Assembly (NCBI GenBank): GCA_003971905.1
Contig: RSEE01000107.1
Coordinates: forward strand, 62,001 to 126,000
DNA length: 64,000 bases
Reading direction: 5' to 3'
Source of the DNA: Moniliella sp. 'wahieum'
Lineage: Eukaryota > Basidiomycota > Moniliellomycetes > Moniliellales > Moniliellaceae
The translations under genes and the position numbers were made by a program. Positions 23,500 to 35,124 of the stretch are shown piece by piece (within the stretch, counting starts at the first letter, position 1; each line of letters opens with the position of its first letter). The notes under the pieces were generated by a model. That model saw only the letters and a list, made by a program, of their open reading frames with translations, ran no database searches and was not told the origin of the DNA.

Positions 23500-24353
23500 A
23501 TGAAACTCCCTACTGTTGCGCTTCTCTCTCTCTTGCTCGCCAGCGCCTGCACCGCCCTCCCATCCAGCTTGTCCTGGGCGATCCGCATGCCTCCCCGGAC
23601 CACACCCTCGATCTGTTGCCCCCCGACGCTCTCTCGCTCAAGATCACCAAGCTAGCCGACACGGCTGAGGCTGCGGCTGCAGCTGCAGCTGCTGCGTCAG
23701 CGGCGGGTGCGGCGGCGGATGGAGCACTAACGTCGGACGTGCACGTGGCTGAGAGGGAGGAGGGTGGGTGTGGCAGTCGTGTGGCCTGGATGCGGATGTG
23801 GTGCGGGTGGACCGGGTGGATGTGGTGCCGGACCCGCCGCAGTCGGGACAGAACATGACGGTCAAAGCGGCCGGGCAAGTCAAGGCGGATGTGGACGTAC
23901 GTGTACTACTATCTCTTTCTCTTTCTCATTTTCCTTTCCCTCTCCTTTCCCTTTCTCTTTCTCTGTTTTTCTTTCTTCTTTTCTTCCTTCTGCTTTACGT
24001 TTGCTTGGCGCTTTGGTACGGAGGGCGGGCGTGTGCCGCACGCCGTCGAACATCGAACGTGGATGGAAGCTAACCCTTGTGGACTGTGTGCGCAGGACGG
24101 ATCGGTGGTGGACGTGGTGGTCAAGTGGGTTTGATCCGGCTCTTGTCGAAACGATTTGATCTGTGCGAGATTGCACGGAGAATGATGCGCAGTTGCAGTG
24201 TCCGTTGGAGCCGGGGTACTATGAGATTGAGCATACGGTTCAGCTCCCGCGTGGCATCCCGCCCACCAAGTTCAACGTGCACCTGACGGGACTGTCACAG
24301 ACGACCTCGACTTGCTCTGCCTCGACTTGAGCATCGATTTTGGTCGTCATTAA
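23500..24353 (+). CDS. NPC2: Secreted/vacuolar NPC2-like lipid transfer protein (ML domain, PG/PI-TP)
   Basis: Small ML-domain protein that binds sterol or phospholipid in the vacuole or outside the cell. The ATG at 23500 starts a clear signal peptide (MKLPTVALLSLLLASACT) cleaved near ALP. A propeptide-like section with an alanine run follows (DLLPPDALSLKITKLADTAE then about 20 mostly Ala residues). The ML domain reads QSCGLDADVVRVDRVDVVPD, then PPQSGQNMTVKAAG; a 199-nt intron (23897-24095, CTAAC branch at about 24070) leads to VVDVVVKWGLIRLLSKRFDL-C-E, ENDAQLQCPLEPGYYEIEHT, VQLPRGIPPTKFNVHLTG and LDLLCLDLSIDFGRH. Spaced cysteines match the family disulfides. About five single-base frameshifts. 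The match to fungal PG/PI transfer proteins is strong. Confidence 0.9.
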
Positions 24354-25378
24354 CTGAGAACGATCCGGTTCAAGGGTCTTCCCCCCTCGTCCCCCTCGTT
24401 TCCCCATTCCCTATTCCTTCCCCACCCCCCCGCTCCCCCCGGCTGTCTGCCCACCTACTACGTCTCCAATTCTGCTTCGCATGGCCCTATTGTGGTCTCT
24501 GTCGCCCCCAAGTCTTGTGCTCACTTCCAACATGTCAACATGTCTCAACCTGTCTGCTTCGCCTTCACCCCCGTGCTGCTTGTCCTGTACCTTTTACGGT
24601 TCTTAGTTTTACGTTGTAGGAAAGCGATGCCCCCCCTGCTCGGTGAGGCTTCCAGACGCCGTAGGCACAGATCGCGCGCGTGGGTACCTACTCTATGTTT
24701 TTTTGTCTCCGAGACCTGAATTTAGGCCTGCAACAAGCTTCAAACCTCACCTGAGGCCTGAGGGCGTCACCTCGCTTGTCTCTTTCGTACCCCTTGTGCG
24801 ATCCAGACTACCAATCTGCATCACGGGGATGCGTCACTGCTGTTGCGGTACGGGCAACGCATGGGTTGTCTCTTGTCTCTCTTGTCTCTCTTGTCTCGTA
24901 GTAGTGGGTAGTGGTCGTAGGTCCGTACGCAGCCAAGCTGGAGGAGTGTACGACGAAAACATAAAACCTACGGCTGGGCTTCAGCTTCAAGCTTCAAGAC
25001 AGAATCAGACATGGTGCATGATGCATGATGCATGAGTACTGCGTTTCAGATCTTACTGCGACCAATTAATGACGAGGGTGACTGGCATGACTCAGCCAGC
25101 ACCCTCTTGCGCTTCGATTTCAACATTCAACCTTGAAGCCATGCAGATTCGGCGCTCTTTACGCCCAGTTTAACGTTTAACTCGCAGCCGTTGAATTTGA
25201 CCCCGACCCGCCACCCTCCTCCCCCTCCCCCTCACCACCACCTCCCCGCCCTCACAGCCAGCTCCACCTCCACCTCTCGACTGTATCCTGCTACCCTCCA
25301 TCTCAGCTCTTCACTCTCCACTCTCACCTCCCACCTCTCAACCCCCACCTCTCAACCCCCACCTGCCATCTCACCGCA
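24354..25378. other. Intergenic region with short palindromes
   Basis: No gene seen. Motifs shared with other gene-free blocks are present: GAGGCCTGAGGGC near 24755, CTTGTCTCT repeats at about 24866-24898, AGCTTCAAGCTTCAAG near 24983-24998, GCATGATGCATGATGCATGA at about 25016-25035 and GTTTAACGTTTAAC near 25169-25182. A C-rich tract (25200-25375) precedes the SQS1 start and may be its 5' UTR. Confidence 0.5.
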
Positions 25379-28300
25379 ATGGCAAAGAACCATCGCGGAG
25401 CACCTCGCGGACGCGGGGGACGTGGCGGAGGGCGTGGCCGTGGCGGACGTGGCGGACGCGGTGGACGCGGTGGCACCTCAGGTCCCGGTCGGGGCAAGTT
25501 CCCTTCCGCCTCAGCCGCGGCCAACTACCTCGATGGGGAGGACGACGCATTGTTCTCTACTGATGCAGACGTTTTGGAGCAACTTATTGGAGTTTCGTCG
25601 TTTCGCATGAGGCCGTCAGGGACTAGGCCTGGGCCTGGGACTGGGTCTGGGACTGGGTCTGGGACTGGTGGCGGTGCACCCCCACCCGCTCCCGCACGCT
25701 TTCGCTCTGATTCCCGTCGTGCCACGTCTACTTTATCAGCGGACATCCTCTCGCCCGCGCGCCTCGCGCCCGGCCACGTCAGAGGAAGGATTGCAGGGCC
25801 GGACGTATGTGAATGGCGCCTGGGCGTACCAGTTGGACTACACTACGATCAACCAACAGGCTCGCCGTCGTCGGAATCTCAATCTATTCGCCCCCGATGA
25901 GAATACGATGGTCGGTGGGCAAGATGAAAAGGAAGAGGGAGAGAAGGAGGTACCTGTGCCGGTGGTAGCTGCCCACGTACCTACCGATCCTCTTGCCGCT
26001 CGTCTTCCTCGGCCTTCGCGTACCCAACGCGATCCGCAATCCACGTCCACCGGATCAGGATCGGCATCGGCATCGGGATCACGATTAGGATCGGGACTGG
26101 GTGTGCGGGCCCCAGCGCACGCGGGCCTGGGAGCGCGACGGGGTGGTCCCGCAAGCAAAGAGCGGGGTCCGGCGCCATTATTTGTCAAAGCGCGTGGCGA
26201 ATGGAAGAACGGGGGGTACTTTCTGTTTCCAGGGCAAGAGCCTGTGGCCGGAACGGAACAACTAGTGTTGGGTCCTGTGGTGCCTGCCCCGTTTTTGGAC
26301 AATGATCATGGCGAGGTAGGAGAGGAGAACGTTATGTTCCAACCTACCCCGGCCGACACTTCCATCTCGATGCAAGATTTGTTCAGTTTGACTGTGACGT
26401 CCAAGCCTCCCTCACCTACACTTACCCCAGCTGCTGTGGCTGCCTCGCCTGCGACTGCGCCTGCGACTGCGCCTGCGACTGCGCCTGCGACTGCGCCTGC
26501 GATGCGCCTGCGACTGCGCCTGCGACTGCGCCTGCGCCTGCGGCTGCGACTGTGGCTGCTACTGCGACTGCTACTGTCTTCCTCCGTTCTGCCCATCCCT
26601 CACACTCTTCCCCCGGTTACGGTTCCGACCCTGGGTGCATCTCGGGTCCCTCTTCTGAGTTCTAGTGGCCCAGGGGAGGCCGCGACGGCCTCAACGGTCG
26701 TTTGCACCAGTACCTCTGTGCCTGATCCTGTGCTCTCCGAGCGTGCAAGTCCACCGATCCCAACGATCCCAAGGAGCCCAGGGAGCCCAACGCGCCCAAC
26801 GAGCCCAACGAGCCCAACACGGATCCGGATCCGGCTCTATCCGATACGTTAGGGGACGAGCACCTTTTCGTGATTGACACGAACGGGGACCTTGCACACC
26901 CCGATGAAGAGTCGCCTCCTTCGTCCATGGGCATGGACATGGGCATGGACATGGACACGGGCATGCGTATGGGCGTAGCGTCGATTTTGGATGCACGAAG
27001 GTCGCTTGGATCGGACCGCGCTGGTGCTCCTCCTGCTCTGCCTGTGCCTGCTTCTCTGCCTGCGGCTTCCGGCGCGGCGGTGATACAGGGTGTTGGTCAT
27101 CTCCGGGTGATTGACGAACCGGTTGGACGGACGTGTTGCGCAACTACGGTGCAGATACAAGATCTCAGCCTGGACGGGGCCCATGTGGTAGGCCAAGACG
27201 AGATGGATATCGGAAGCGAAAGCGAAAGCGAAAGCGAAAGCGAAAACGAATTGAACCAACCTCACCGTCCCTCCGAGCGGGACCGTGTGACCCCATCGCA
27301 ACAACCGAGGGCGTCGCAGGTTCGTCTTCGTCAGCGGGCGCTGCGTGCAGCGCAGAAAAGAGCAAGATACATCGTTGCTTGCGCTTGCGCAGACGATGGA
27401 CATTGATTCCACAGACGCAAGTGGCCTGAGCGCGGAGGAGGAGTCCATGGAGGAGTCGATGGAGGAGGGTGAGGACGGGGCGGACGAGTCGACCGAGTCG
27501 ACTAGGACGCAGCAAGACCCCGATCGTTCGACTACCACCACGGCTACCACCACACAAGACACGGGCGACTTAGCTCGCATGATGACGTTCCTACGTGGCA
27601 TGGGTCCTCAAGGTCATTTGGCCATGGAGGCCTCTCTCGGAGTGGAGGGTGTGGTGGTACCCCGTTTGCAACCCGCTCTAGCCGCCTTGTCCTCCGACAC
27701 CGAGTCGGACACCGAGTCGGACACCGAGTCGGACACCGAGTTTTCCGATCGATCGCTTGGGTCGGAGGAGGTGGATAGTCGGGATGTGTCACAGGAGCTG
27801 GACGATTCGGACTCACTTGAAGGTTCTGACGACCTGAGTGGTTTGGGTGACTCGGACCTTTCAGACGATTCGGACGACTCGGGCGATTCCAACGATTCGG
27901 ACGGTTCGGACGATTCGGATTTGGATGTACTTGCAGTGGAGGAGGAGAGTGAAGACGAGGACCTGGACCTCGACGAACCTTTGCTGACAAGGGGTATGTT
28001 TCAAGGACGCAACGCCTGGGCCAATGGCGCTGCTGTAGATCCAGCCCATCTGGCTCGGCAGGCGGATGAACTCAAGTTCCGTACCATAGCCAATGGGGAG
28101 TTGGGCCCGCGGCACAATTCCAAGTCCAAGTCCAAGTCCAAGAAACATTCTCGACAAGGTATGTGGTGGATCTATCCTGTTTTTTTTTATGCTTTTTCGC
28201 GTTGGTTCGAGACGCTTTCCCTCTTCCGAGGCGCATGATGAGGATCCTGACTTGACTAACACTTTTCTTGCGTGGCTCAGCCGATCCGTCCCTGTCTGAT

Positions 28301-29346
28301 GTGGACGAGACGATGGGTTCGGACTTTGATATGACGACAGCGTTTGATGCGGCGGTACTGGACGAGGAAGATATCTACTTTGGGTCGGAAGAGGAGCCGG
28401 ACGAATGGATCCAAGCTCTCCAAGCGCAATGGGCTAACAACAAGGCCCACAAAGCTGCGAAAAAGGCGCGACGGGCCGCACTGATCCATGCGCCAGCCAA
28501 GTCAGCTGCCGAAGCACGCGGGCTCAAGAACGTGCCTAAAGCGCAGCGCAAACGACTTGCCAAGCAACAACGTCGCGCTGCAATGTACGCCGACGTACTC
28601 CAAGCAGCTGAGACGGGTGGGATCCCCTCTAGCAGGTCACTTGCAGCAGGGGGGGGGCGCACAGCCTGCACAGCCAGCTCCTCAAGGCGAACCATGATCT
28701 GGCTGCGTTCCATGCCAACGTACGCAAGAGCAAAGGCAAGGGCAAGAGTAAGAACGCCAATGGACGAAACACTTTCCCCCGCGGTCCGCTTTCGGGCAGC
28801 GCATCCGATGTGGCTGACCACTTCGCAGCGCAAGCCAAGACCAAGACCCACCGGGACCCTGCGGATCACATTACGTTTCCCCCGATGGCGAAAGGGTTGC
28901 GTGCGCTGCTGCACCAGTTGGCGCATGCGTATGGCATGGCGAGCGAGTCACAGGGCCAAGGCGAGTTACGGCACAGCGTAGTTACACTACCATTTTCAGC
29001 GGTAGGACCGAACCCTAAAGCGCCTCGGGTGGACGAGAAAACCGTGGCGCGCGTGCTGGATAAGGCGTTACGTGCGGATCGCAAGGGCGCAGGAGCGGCC
29101 AAAGGTCCAATGACCAAGCGACCTGGAGCTGGGTTTGGCGGACTCAAGGGCGCTGCATCGGCTCCGCGTAACCGCGATGGAATGCAGGTCGGATTCGGAG
29201 CCGATAAGATTGGTTCGGAAAATACTGGGTATCGGTTGTTGGCCTTGATGGGTTGGCAGCATGGTACAGGCCTCGGTCGCCAGGAAGGTATCACCGAACC
29301 CATCTCGGCTACCGTCAAGGTGACCAAAGGCGGACTGGGGTTCTAA
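25379..29346 (+). CDS. SQS1: R3H and G-patch protein, Sqs1 type
   Basis: Sqs1/Pfa1 activates the DEAH helicase Prp43 through its G-patch and acts in ribosome biogenesis and splicing. The start MAKNHRGAPRGRGGRGGG opens a GRG-rich RNA-binding segment of about 30 residues. A recognisable block (TYVNGAWAYQLDYTTINQQA; FVKARGEWKNGGYFLFPGQE) is followed by long disordered, repeat-rich sequence: PAT repeats, SESESESESE, and acidic DTESDTESDTESDTE with many SDDSDDSGD groups. A 122-nt intron (28159-28280, CTAAC branch) lies before the C-terminal half. This carries a basic helix (AKSAAEARGLKNVPKAQRKR), an R3H region (FPPMAKGLRALLHQLAHAYG) and the terminal G-patch (GYRLLALMGWQHGTGLGRQ; KGGLGF). About six frameshifts, several in repeats. 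Order and both domains fit Sqs1 well. Confidence 0.85.
26440..26580 (+). repeat. Coding 12-nt repeat (Pro-Ala-Thr)
   Basis: A GCGCCTGCGACT-type 12-nt unit repeated about seven times inside SQS1, decaying into CTGCGACTGC. In frame it encodes a run of Pro-Ala-Thr-Ala; the frame is lost within it, so the true repeat number is uncertain. Confidence 0.8.
27208..27250 (+). repeat. Coding GAAAGC hexamer (Ser-Glu)
   Basis: Six copies of a GAAAGC-type hexamer encode alternating Ser-Glu in SQS1, a likely casein kinase 2 target. Confidence 0.85.
27690..27742 (+). repeat. Coding 12-nt repeat (Asp-Thr-Glu-Ser)
   Basis: Four copies of GACACCGAGTCG, with little variation, encode Asp-Thr-Glu-Ser repeats in the acidic section of SQS1. 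Confidence 0.85.
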
Positions 29347-30003
29347 TGCTAATGGCGCAATGGGTAATGGGTTTGGCGGCCAAGTGAGGGGAGGAGTACG
29401 GCCGCACCAACCTGTGCCCAGGCGCGATCGCTTGCTCGCCTCTGCGCCGGGAACTTGCATTGCGTTGCGTTGCCTCCATGCGGATGCGGTCGCATCGGTT
29501 CGATTGCCCATCTGCTCATGGCCCCATCTTGGGTTCCCCAGTCCCGATTGACGCCCGGGTGAACGGTGAACGGCAAACACGTTGAACGTTGAACGTTGGA
29601 CCTGACCCGATCAGATCTCCCGGACGTGTGTTGGGACACTAGGACACTAGTGCAGTGCAGTGTGCCAAGGGCCTAGCCGGACTCTGACGCTCCCAGCCAC
29701 TTGCATCCAGCAGCTAGCGCCGCTAGTTGCGTTCGGGGGGGAAAGCGTGGCTGTTCGGCGTGCTTCAGGCTTCTTCTCGAAACCTCGGCCGTCGTAGGTC
29801 TTAATCTTCCATTCCTAGTCACTCCCTCCTCCTCCCTCCCCGTTCATCTCTACTATCGCTCCCGAGCAATCATTATTCCATCTCTATCGTCTATTGAATA
29901 TTGATCTCCAGTTCTTGAGCTTGATTGCTGTCTCGCGTGGGACCGGGATCGGGATCGGGATGCGGTCATAAACCAAACCAAGCTGCGTGCCTACCGTGCC
30001 GTG
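29347..30003. other. Convergent intergenic region SQS1 / WARS
   Basis: No gene seen. The region lies between two converging genes and should hold both 3' UTRs. GTGAACGGTGAACGG and GTTGAACGTTGAACGTTG (about 29560-29598) are tandem heptamer-type motifs also found near 13596, 56375 and 57265. Confidence 0.45.
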
Positions 30004-31366
30004 CTACAGGATACCAACGGCCTTCTTGACCTGGCGCATAGTATCCTGCGCACGAGCCTGGGCCTTTTGCTTACCCTCAGCCGCGACGCGATCCAAAAAG
30101 GCCGGGTCACGATGAACCCTAGTGAGTTCAACTTGGATCGGACGTAAGGTCTCGTTGACCACTTCGGTCGCACGTTCTTTCAATGTGACCAGTCCGCCCG
30201 GACGCGCATTCAGCTCTGTAGCCACGGCAGCAGGTGTGGTATCGCCCTGCAGACTCGAGATGATCTCCAGTAACGTCGCTACCCCGGCCGAGAGTCAGGG
30301 TCGTACGATAACACCCGCTCCGAGTCCGTGACGGCTTTCTTGATTTTGCGCGCGACGGTATCGGGTGGGTCGGTGAGCATGATGCGCGAGTTGGCATCCG
30401 GCGCTGACTTGGACATTTTCTGCGATGGGTCGCGCAGCGAAGAGAGACGTGCGGTAGGAGCTGCAGGAGGAGTGGGAATTAGTGGGCATTCGTATCCTGG
30501 GTACCCTATACGCGCCACAGGCAATGTATAGCCAAAGCAAAGACAGCCAAAGACAGGCACGGGTAAAAGCAAGGACAAGGGGGCTGGGGATAGGTAGGGG
30601 GGTGGGGGGGACGTACTAATCAAGTGAGTGGGAGGCGGGAAGAGGCGCGTCTTGTACACCTGGTTGAACCGTTTGGCCAGGGCGCGGGAGAGCTCGAGGG
30701 TTGGATCTGGTCCTCGCCCACGGGGACATGGGTAGCACGGTACAGGAGGATATCAGCGGCCTGGAGGACAGGGTACGAGAAGAGGCCGAGGTTGAGGTTA
30801 CCCTCTGCATCGTCCCCTTGCTCGTCCTGCTCCGCTTCGGCCGCAGAGGAAGGAGAAGGAGGGTGGGACGAGTCCGTGCCAGTGGTCCCGGTCCCAGTCC
30901 CGGACGCAATGGCAATCTTAGATTTCCACGTGGTGATGCGCCGCAGACGACCGAAGGAGGCTTGGCAACTAAGGATCCAGCTGAGCAGTGCGTGTTCCGC
31001 CACATCCTCCTGTTGGAAGATGATGGAGCGAGAGGGGTCGAGGCCGATGGCCAGCAGCGTCGCCAGCATCTCGCGCCGCTCCTTCTGGAGCACGGCGGGG
31101 CTGTGGGGCATGGTGAGGGCATGGAGGGCGACAGAGGAAAAGAGGAGCGTGTCGTCGGGCCGGGCGTTCTGCTGGAGCTGGACCCAGTTGCGCAGCGCGC
31201 CGAGGTAGTTGCCCAGGTGCGGGATGCCGGTGGGCTGGATGCCCGAGAAGATGACGCGTGGGGGGGCGGGGGAGAGGGCGGCGGCGGCGATGTGGATGGG
31301 GGGGCGGGGGTTGGGGCGGACGCGCAGGACGCGTGGGGCGCGCAGACGCGCAGACGCACAGCACAT
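30004..31366 (-). CDS. MSW1: Tryptophanyl-tRNA synthetase, mitochondrial
   Basis: Class I synthetase that charges mitochondrial tRNA-Trp. I chose the ATG at 31366 because it opens an Arg-rich, acid-free leader (MCCASARLRAPRVLRVRPNP) fitting a mitochondrial presequence. Next come RVIFSGIQPTGIPHLGNYLG with the HIGH-class motif PHLGNYLG, then IFQQEDVAEHALLSWILSC, LGLFSYPVLQAADILLYRAT and VPVGEDQIQ, all diagnostic of bacterial-type TrpRS. A roughly 150-nt intron (about 30616-30462, GTACGT..CTGCAG) precedes the KMSKS loop (SQKMSKSAPDANSRIMLTD). The C-terminus reads VVNETLRPIQVELTRVHRDP and ends VKKAVGIL. An Asp/Ser-rich insertion (DSSHPPSPSSAAEAEQDEQG) sits in the middle of the Rossmann domain. 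Frameshifts occur near 30290 and 30690. The gene symbol is the yeast name. Confidence 0.9.
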
Positions 31367-31660
31367 GGCGGGGCTGAGAGCGAGGGGCTGTCCAACGAGC
31401 GCAGTCGCTAGGCGGCGGTTCGACTTGGAAGCTGAGAAGATCGGCGCGGATGAACGTTTCAACCGGGCGCTCCCAGGTGGGCCAAGCGCAGCGGTGTGGG
31501 GAAGCGGGGCGGAAGGGCCCATTCCGCCTGCGGGGCGCACGCCAAATCCCAACCGTATAATTGTGAGGTAGAGTTATGTGTACTGCATACTCGTATCGAT
31601 TGCGGCGCACTACAGCACACGCGCTCCACTCGTCCACGCGCCCACACGCAGCGCCATCGC
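31367..31660. promoter_or_regulatory. Short spacer before WARS start
   Basis: About 290 bases between the stop of upstream NUP82 and the WARS start, both on minus. It must contain the WARS promoter and the NUP82 3' end. No clear motif seen. Confidence 0.35.
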
Positions 31661-34600
31661 CTACGCCGAGCTGAGCCCCGCGGCGCCCACGCGCGCCAGC
31701 AGGTCCTGCGTCCGCTCCCGCGCCTCCGCCACCACCGCCGTCCTGCGTTCCACAGCCGTCAGCATTCCCCCAGCCTACGTTTCCCCCCCCCCACCGGATC
31801 GTGTACATACTGCTCCACCAGCGCGCGCTTGATCTTGTCCAGCTGACTCGCCCCGAGCCGGTCCCGCGTCGACGTGGCCGCCTGCACGGTGCGAGTCAGT
31901 TGCTGAGCCTCCGTTCCGGGCGGATGAGGTCCAGCTGCGCTTCCAATTGGTCAATCTTGCGTTTGAGCGTTTGCGCTGCCTCGGTCCGTCCCAGTGCCGC
32001 CGAGGGCGCACGGGCAAATGCGCCAGACGCCGTGCGCAGCGCGGATGCCGGCGCTGGGTCTGGGTCTACCCCGACCAGTCGCGCGAGCCGGTCCAGCTCG
32101 GTGAACCACGCTCGCTCGTACACGCTCACCTCGGGTTGGTGCGCGGTATGCAGGCGCTGCAGGGTGCGGTCCAAGCGTGCGACCAGGGCTGACTGGGACT
32201 GTTCCAGCCGCGTAAGACGGTCGTTGAGCCGCGTCCGATCTGCCTCCATCTCCCCTGTCCTGGTCGCCATCGTTTTGACCTTGTCTACTTGCCGCGTCAG
32301 CTCCTTGTCCTGCAACAGCAACCGACCTTGCACCTTGACTGACGCCGAGGCAATCGTGCGAATTTCCGCACGCAAACTCTGAGCCACCTTGCCCAGGAAA
32401 CGCAGCGAGTCAGGCGTCACAGTTAGTTCTTTACCGAATTCGGCGCCGCCCGTCAAACGCGGACGAGAAGGTAGACCCGAGCTAGCCAACGGCTCTGGCA
32501 CACGGAACGGCCCTTCCTGATCAAGAAGCGAATGATACGTGTACGCCGGCTGGTCAAGTTGAGCCGCCGCCGCATCCTGGGTCACATCCTGCGCCGCCTC
32601 GAGACCGTCGGTGCGGAACTGAAATTCCCGCCCGACCAGTTGCAAGTCGGCTGTCACTGCCAGCATCGTGTAGGAAAGATACACGTCGGCCAAGACGGTG
32701 AACCCAACCACCGGCTGGCCCGGTTGGGACGACTCTGTCGGCTCGGTTGAGCCCGAGGTGGCTACGAGCCAGCCGATCGTAGAGGATAGCTGTTGGTGCA
32801 GGAACGCGTGGAGCTCCGTAAAGTCAGGTTCGTGCGCTTGGTTCCAGAGACGAACCAGTTTTTCCCCCCATGGGTGGAACGAGAGAGCATGCACACCGGC
32901 CGGGTGGTAAATGTACACCTGATCCGGGTACATTGGGTCGCGCACCACACTGACAGGACGGTAGCCAGTTTGTTCGACTTGTTTAGCGATGCCTAGATCG
33001 ACCGATTCGTACACTGACAGCACAGGCTCCGGGTCTCGTCCACCTTCTTCTACCTCCACCTTGACTGATGTCTGGGTCAGCGTGCCATCCCAACGGCTCT
33101 GCACCGGCCTCGTCGCCACTCTCGGACTCCGAGTCCGACAGCGCGATTCTTCCGGGCCGCTTTCTCTGGGAGCGAAGCTGCGAGGAGGCCAATGGGGCCG
33201 CCTTGGGGGCTTGGTGCGCCAGCGTGCCCCCACCGAATCGTCCACCACACACACATCCACCCGCCCATCATCCATCGTGATCACCAGCAAGTCCAATGCC
33301 GCCTCGCCTGCCGTGAGACGCGTGGCAAGCAGGTCGGTCGCACCGGGCTCCGTACCTCGCTCAGTTCGATTGGCGCAGGCCGATACAGGAAGGGTCCGCG
33401 GGGCGCCGGTTTCGGGTCCAGGGGCAGATGCGGGGGTGGAGAAGAACAGGCTCGTCGTCCGCGCCCAAACCGGGAGGCATTCCAACGTTTCCCCCCGGAC
33501 GTGCGTGCTGTCGTTGAGGCTGATTTTGCCCAAGAGGGTGTTGGCCGTGTCGAGTCCCAGAAGCGCATCGTGCGCTTGCTGGGTCAGGCCTCGGGCATAC
33601 CGCACGGCCAAGTCTGTCTGTCGCCCGAGAGAAGTTTGGCTTTGAAGCTTGACAAAGGTAGCTAGGTGGCGGACGTAAGATGGAGGGATAAGTCTAACAT
33701 ACAAATCGTACAGGTTAGGTCGAACCCGAGGCAAAAACAAACGGAACAGAAACAAAGGGAATCACGTACGCTTTCGAAGGCATAAAGGGCACACCTTCCA
33801 AACGTCTCCATTCTTCATCAGTGCAAACACCTCCAGTGGGCCCCACCCACGCCAGCCAATGGGCGGGCGGACATCATGCTCCGAGTCAGACGACGGCGGC
33901 GGAGGCTCCAGTGCGGGACTCAGCGAAAAGCTAACGGCGGTTGTGGCATCTGATCATCGTCCAAGCCCAGGCGGCCATGCGGTCAACAAAGAGCATGGGC
34001 GTGGCGGAACGGGCACGGGAGACAGAGCGGCCAAGATGGTCGGGCGGGCGGGGGCGGTGTCAAGGCCATCGGCGACGCTGGGGAGGAAGGAGACAGTCTG
34101 TGCCGGCTCCTCGGTAGGATCGGTAGAAGTCGTATTCGCGGAAAATCGCATCGGCAGTGAGGACGAGGAGTGAGGAGGCTGCGTTCCCCAAGGATGCAAG
34201 GGGCCTTGGCGGCGCGGGAGCCTTTGGTGTGATAAAAGCTGCCAATGGGAACGATGCTGGCGGAGAGTTCGGGGCCAACAGGGGCGGTAGAAGCGCCAAG
34301 GCAGGCAGAGATGTCGGATGCGACAGGCACGTGGGTGGCCCAGCCGTGGCGAGGGAGAATAACGACGCACAGCTGCGAGTCGCCGACGACGGCGAGGACC
34401 TTGCCCGTGGGGCTGGGCACGATGGCCTGGACGAAGAAGGGGACACGCGGTGCGAGGGGGCGGTAACTGGGCAGCGTGCCAGGGGGAGGGGCAGGAGGGA
34501 TGCGATGCGCAGCTCGCACTGGGGCGCAGCGGCGGGCGGGCGTGGCGGGCGGGAGGTTGACGGCGAGGAGCAGGTCGGTGCCGCGGACGGCCAGCAGGCT

Positions 34601-34722
34601 GGCACGGCCAGGCAGAAGCGGGACGGCGCCGGCGCCGGCAGGGAGGTGAAGATGGGGTGGCGGGGCATCTGCGTCTCGAGCCAGGTGGCCGAGTCGGGGA
34701 CGTCGGGGGCGGGGGTGGGCAT
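31661..34722 (-). CDS. NUP82: Nucleoporin Nup82/Nup88
   Basis: Cytoplasmic-face nuclear pore subunit; with Nup159/Nup214 and Nsp1/Nup62 it serves mRNA export. The ATG at 34722 starts MPTPAPDVPDSATWLETQMP. The N-terminal beta-propeller includes VPFFVQAIVPSPTGKVLAVV, GDSQLCVVILPRHGW, IVPIGSFYHTKGSRAAKAPC, then DPTEEPAQTVSFLPSVADG, FALMKNGDVWKVCPFMPSKA and VVRDPMYPDQVYIYHPAGVH, a pattern shared by fungal Nup82 and animal Nup88. A 76-nt intron (33769-33694) joins PSKA to LIPPSYVRHLATFV. The C-terminal third is coiled coil (LLQDKELTRQVDKVKTMATR; LKRKIDQLEAQLDLIRPE) and, after two frame changes, ends ERTQDLLARVGAAGLSSA at 31661. About eight frameshifts. The last 80 residues are the least certain part. 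Confidence 0.85.
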
Positions 34723-35064
34723 GGCGGCGAGGGGGGTGGTGGTGGTGTGGGTGGGGGTGGGCGTGCCGCTGGCCGCCGCGATGGGATGGATGCCAGTGCG
34801 ACGGGGCAAGCACAGTCGGTGCAATGCGGGCTTATGTCAGCAGCCCGTGCACGGCGCCGGCTTTGTCGTCGCCCGGCCGCCTCTCCCCGCCGGCTCGAAC
34901 CCACAGCCCAAGCACAGACAGGATGGTGCCCATGCCGCTCCCGGTGCCCGTGCCGGCGTCGGCGACGGTGTCCGTGTCGCCGCACGCCAGTCCCAGTCCA
35001 GGCCTGCTGGCCGGGCTGGACTCGACGCCGCTCCCGATGCCCATGCCCATGCCCATGCCCATGC

Positions 35065-35115
<51 letters not shown>

Positions 35116-35124
35116 TCCCTGCCC
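34723..35124. promoter_or_regulatory. Divergent promoter NUP82 / GID5 containing CATGCC repeat
   Basis: About 400 bases separate the two divergent start codons. A GGTGGTGGTGTGGGTGGGGG-like G-rich stretch lies close to NUP82, and the CATGCC array lies directly against the GID5 start. Both genes must be driven from here. No TATA box seen. Confidence 0.45.
35036..35124. repeat. CATGCC hexanucleotide microsatellite
   Basis: About 14 copies of CCATGC, with one 4-base slip near 35067, end directly before the GID5 open frame. The unit has an NspI-like CATG core and every copy contains an ATG on both strands. On plus it can be read as Met-Pro, Cys-Pro or His-Ala repeats in different frames; none is needed for the neighbouring proteins, so I treat it as promoter or 5' leader. 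Confidence 0.85.
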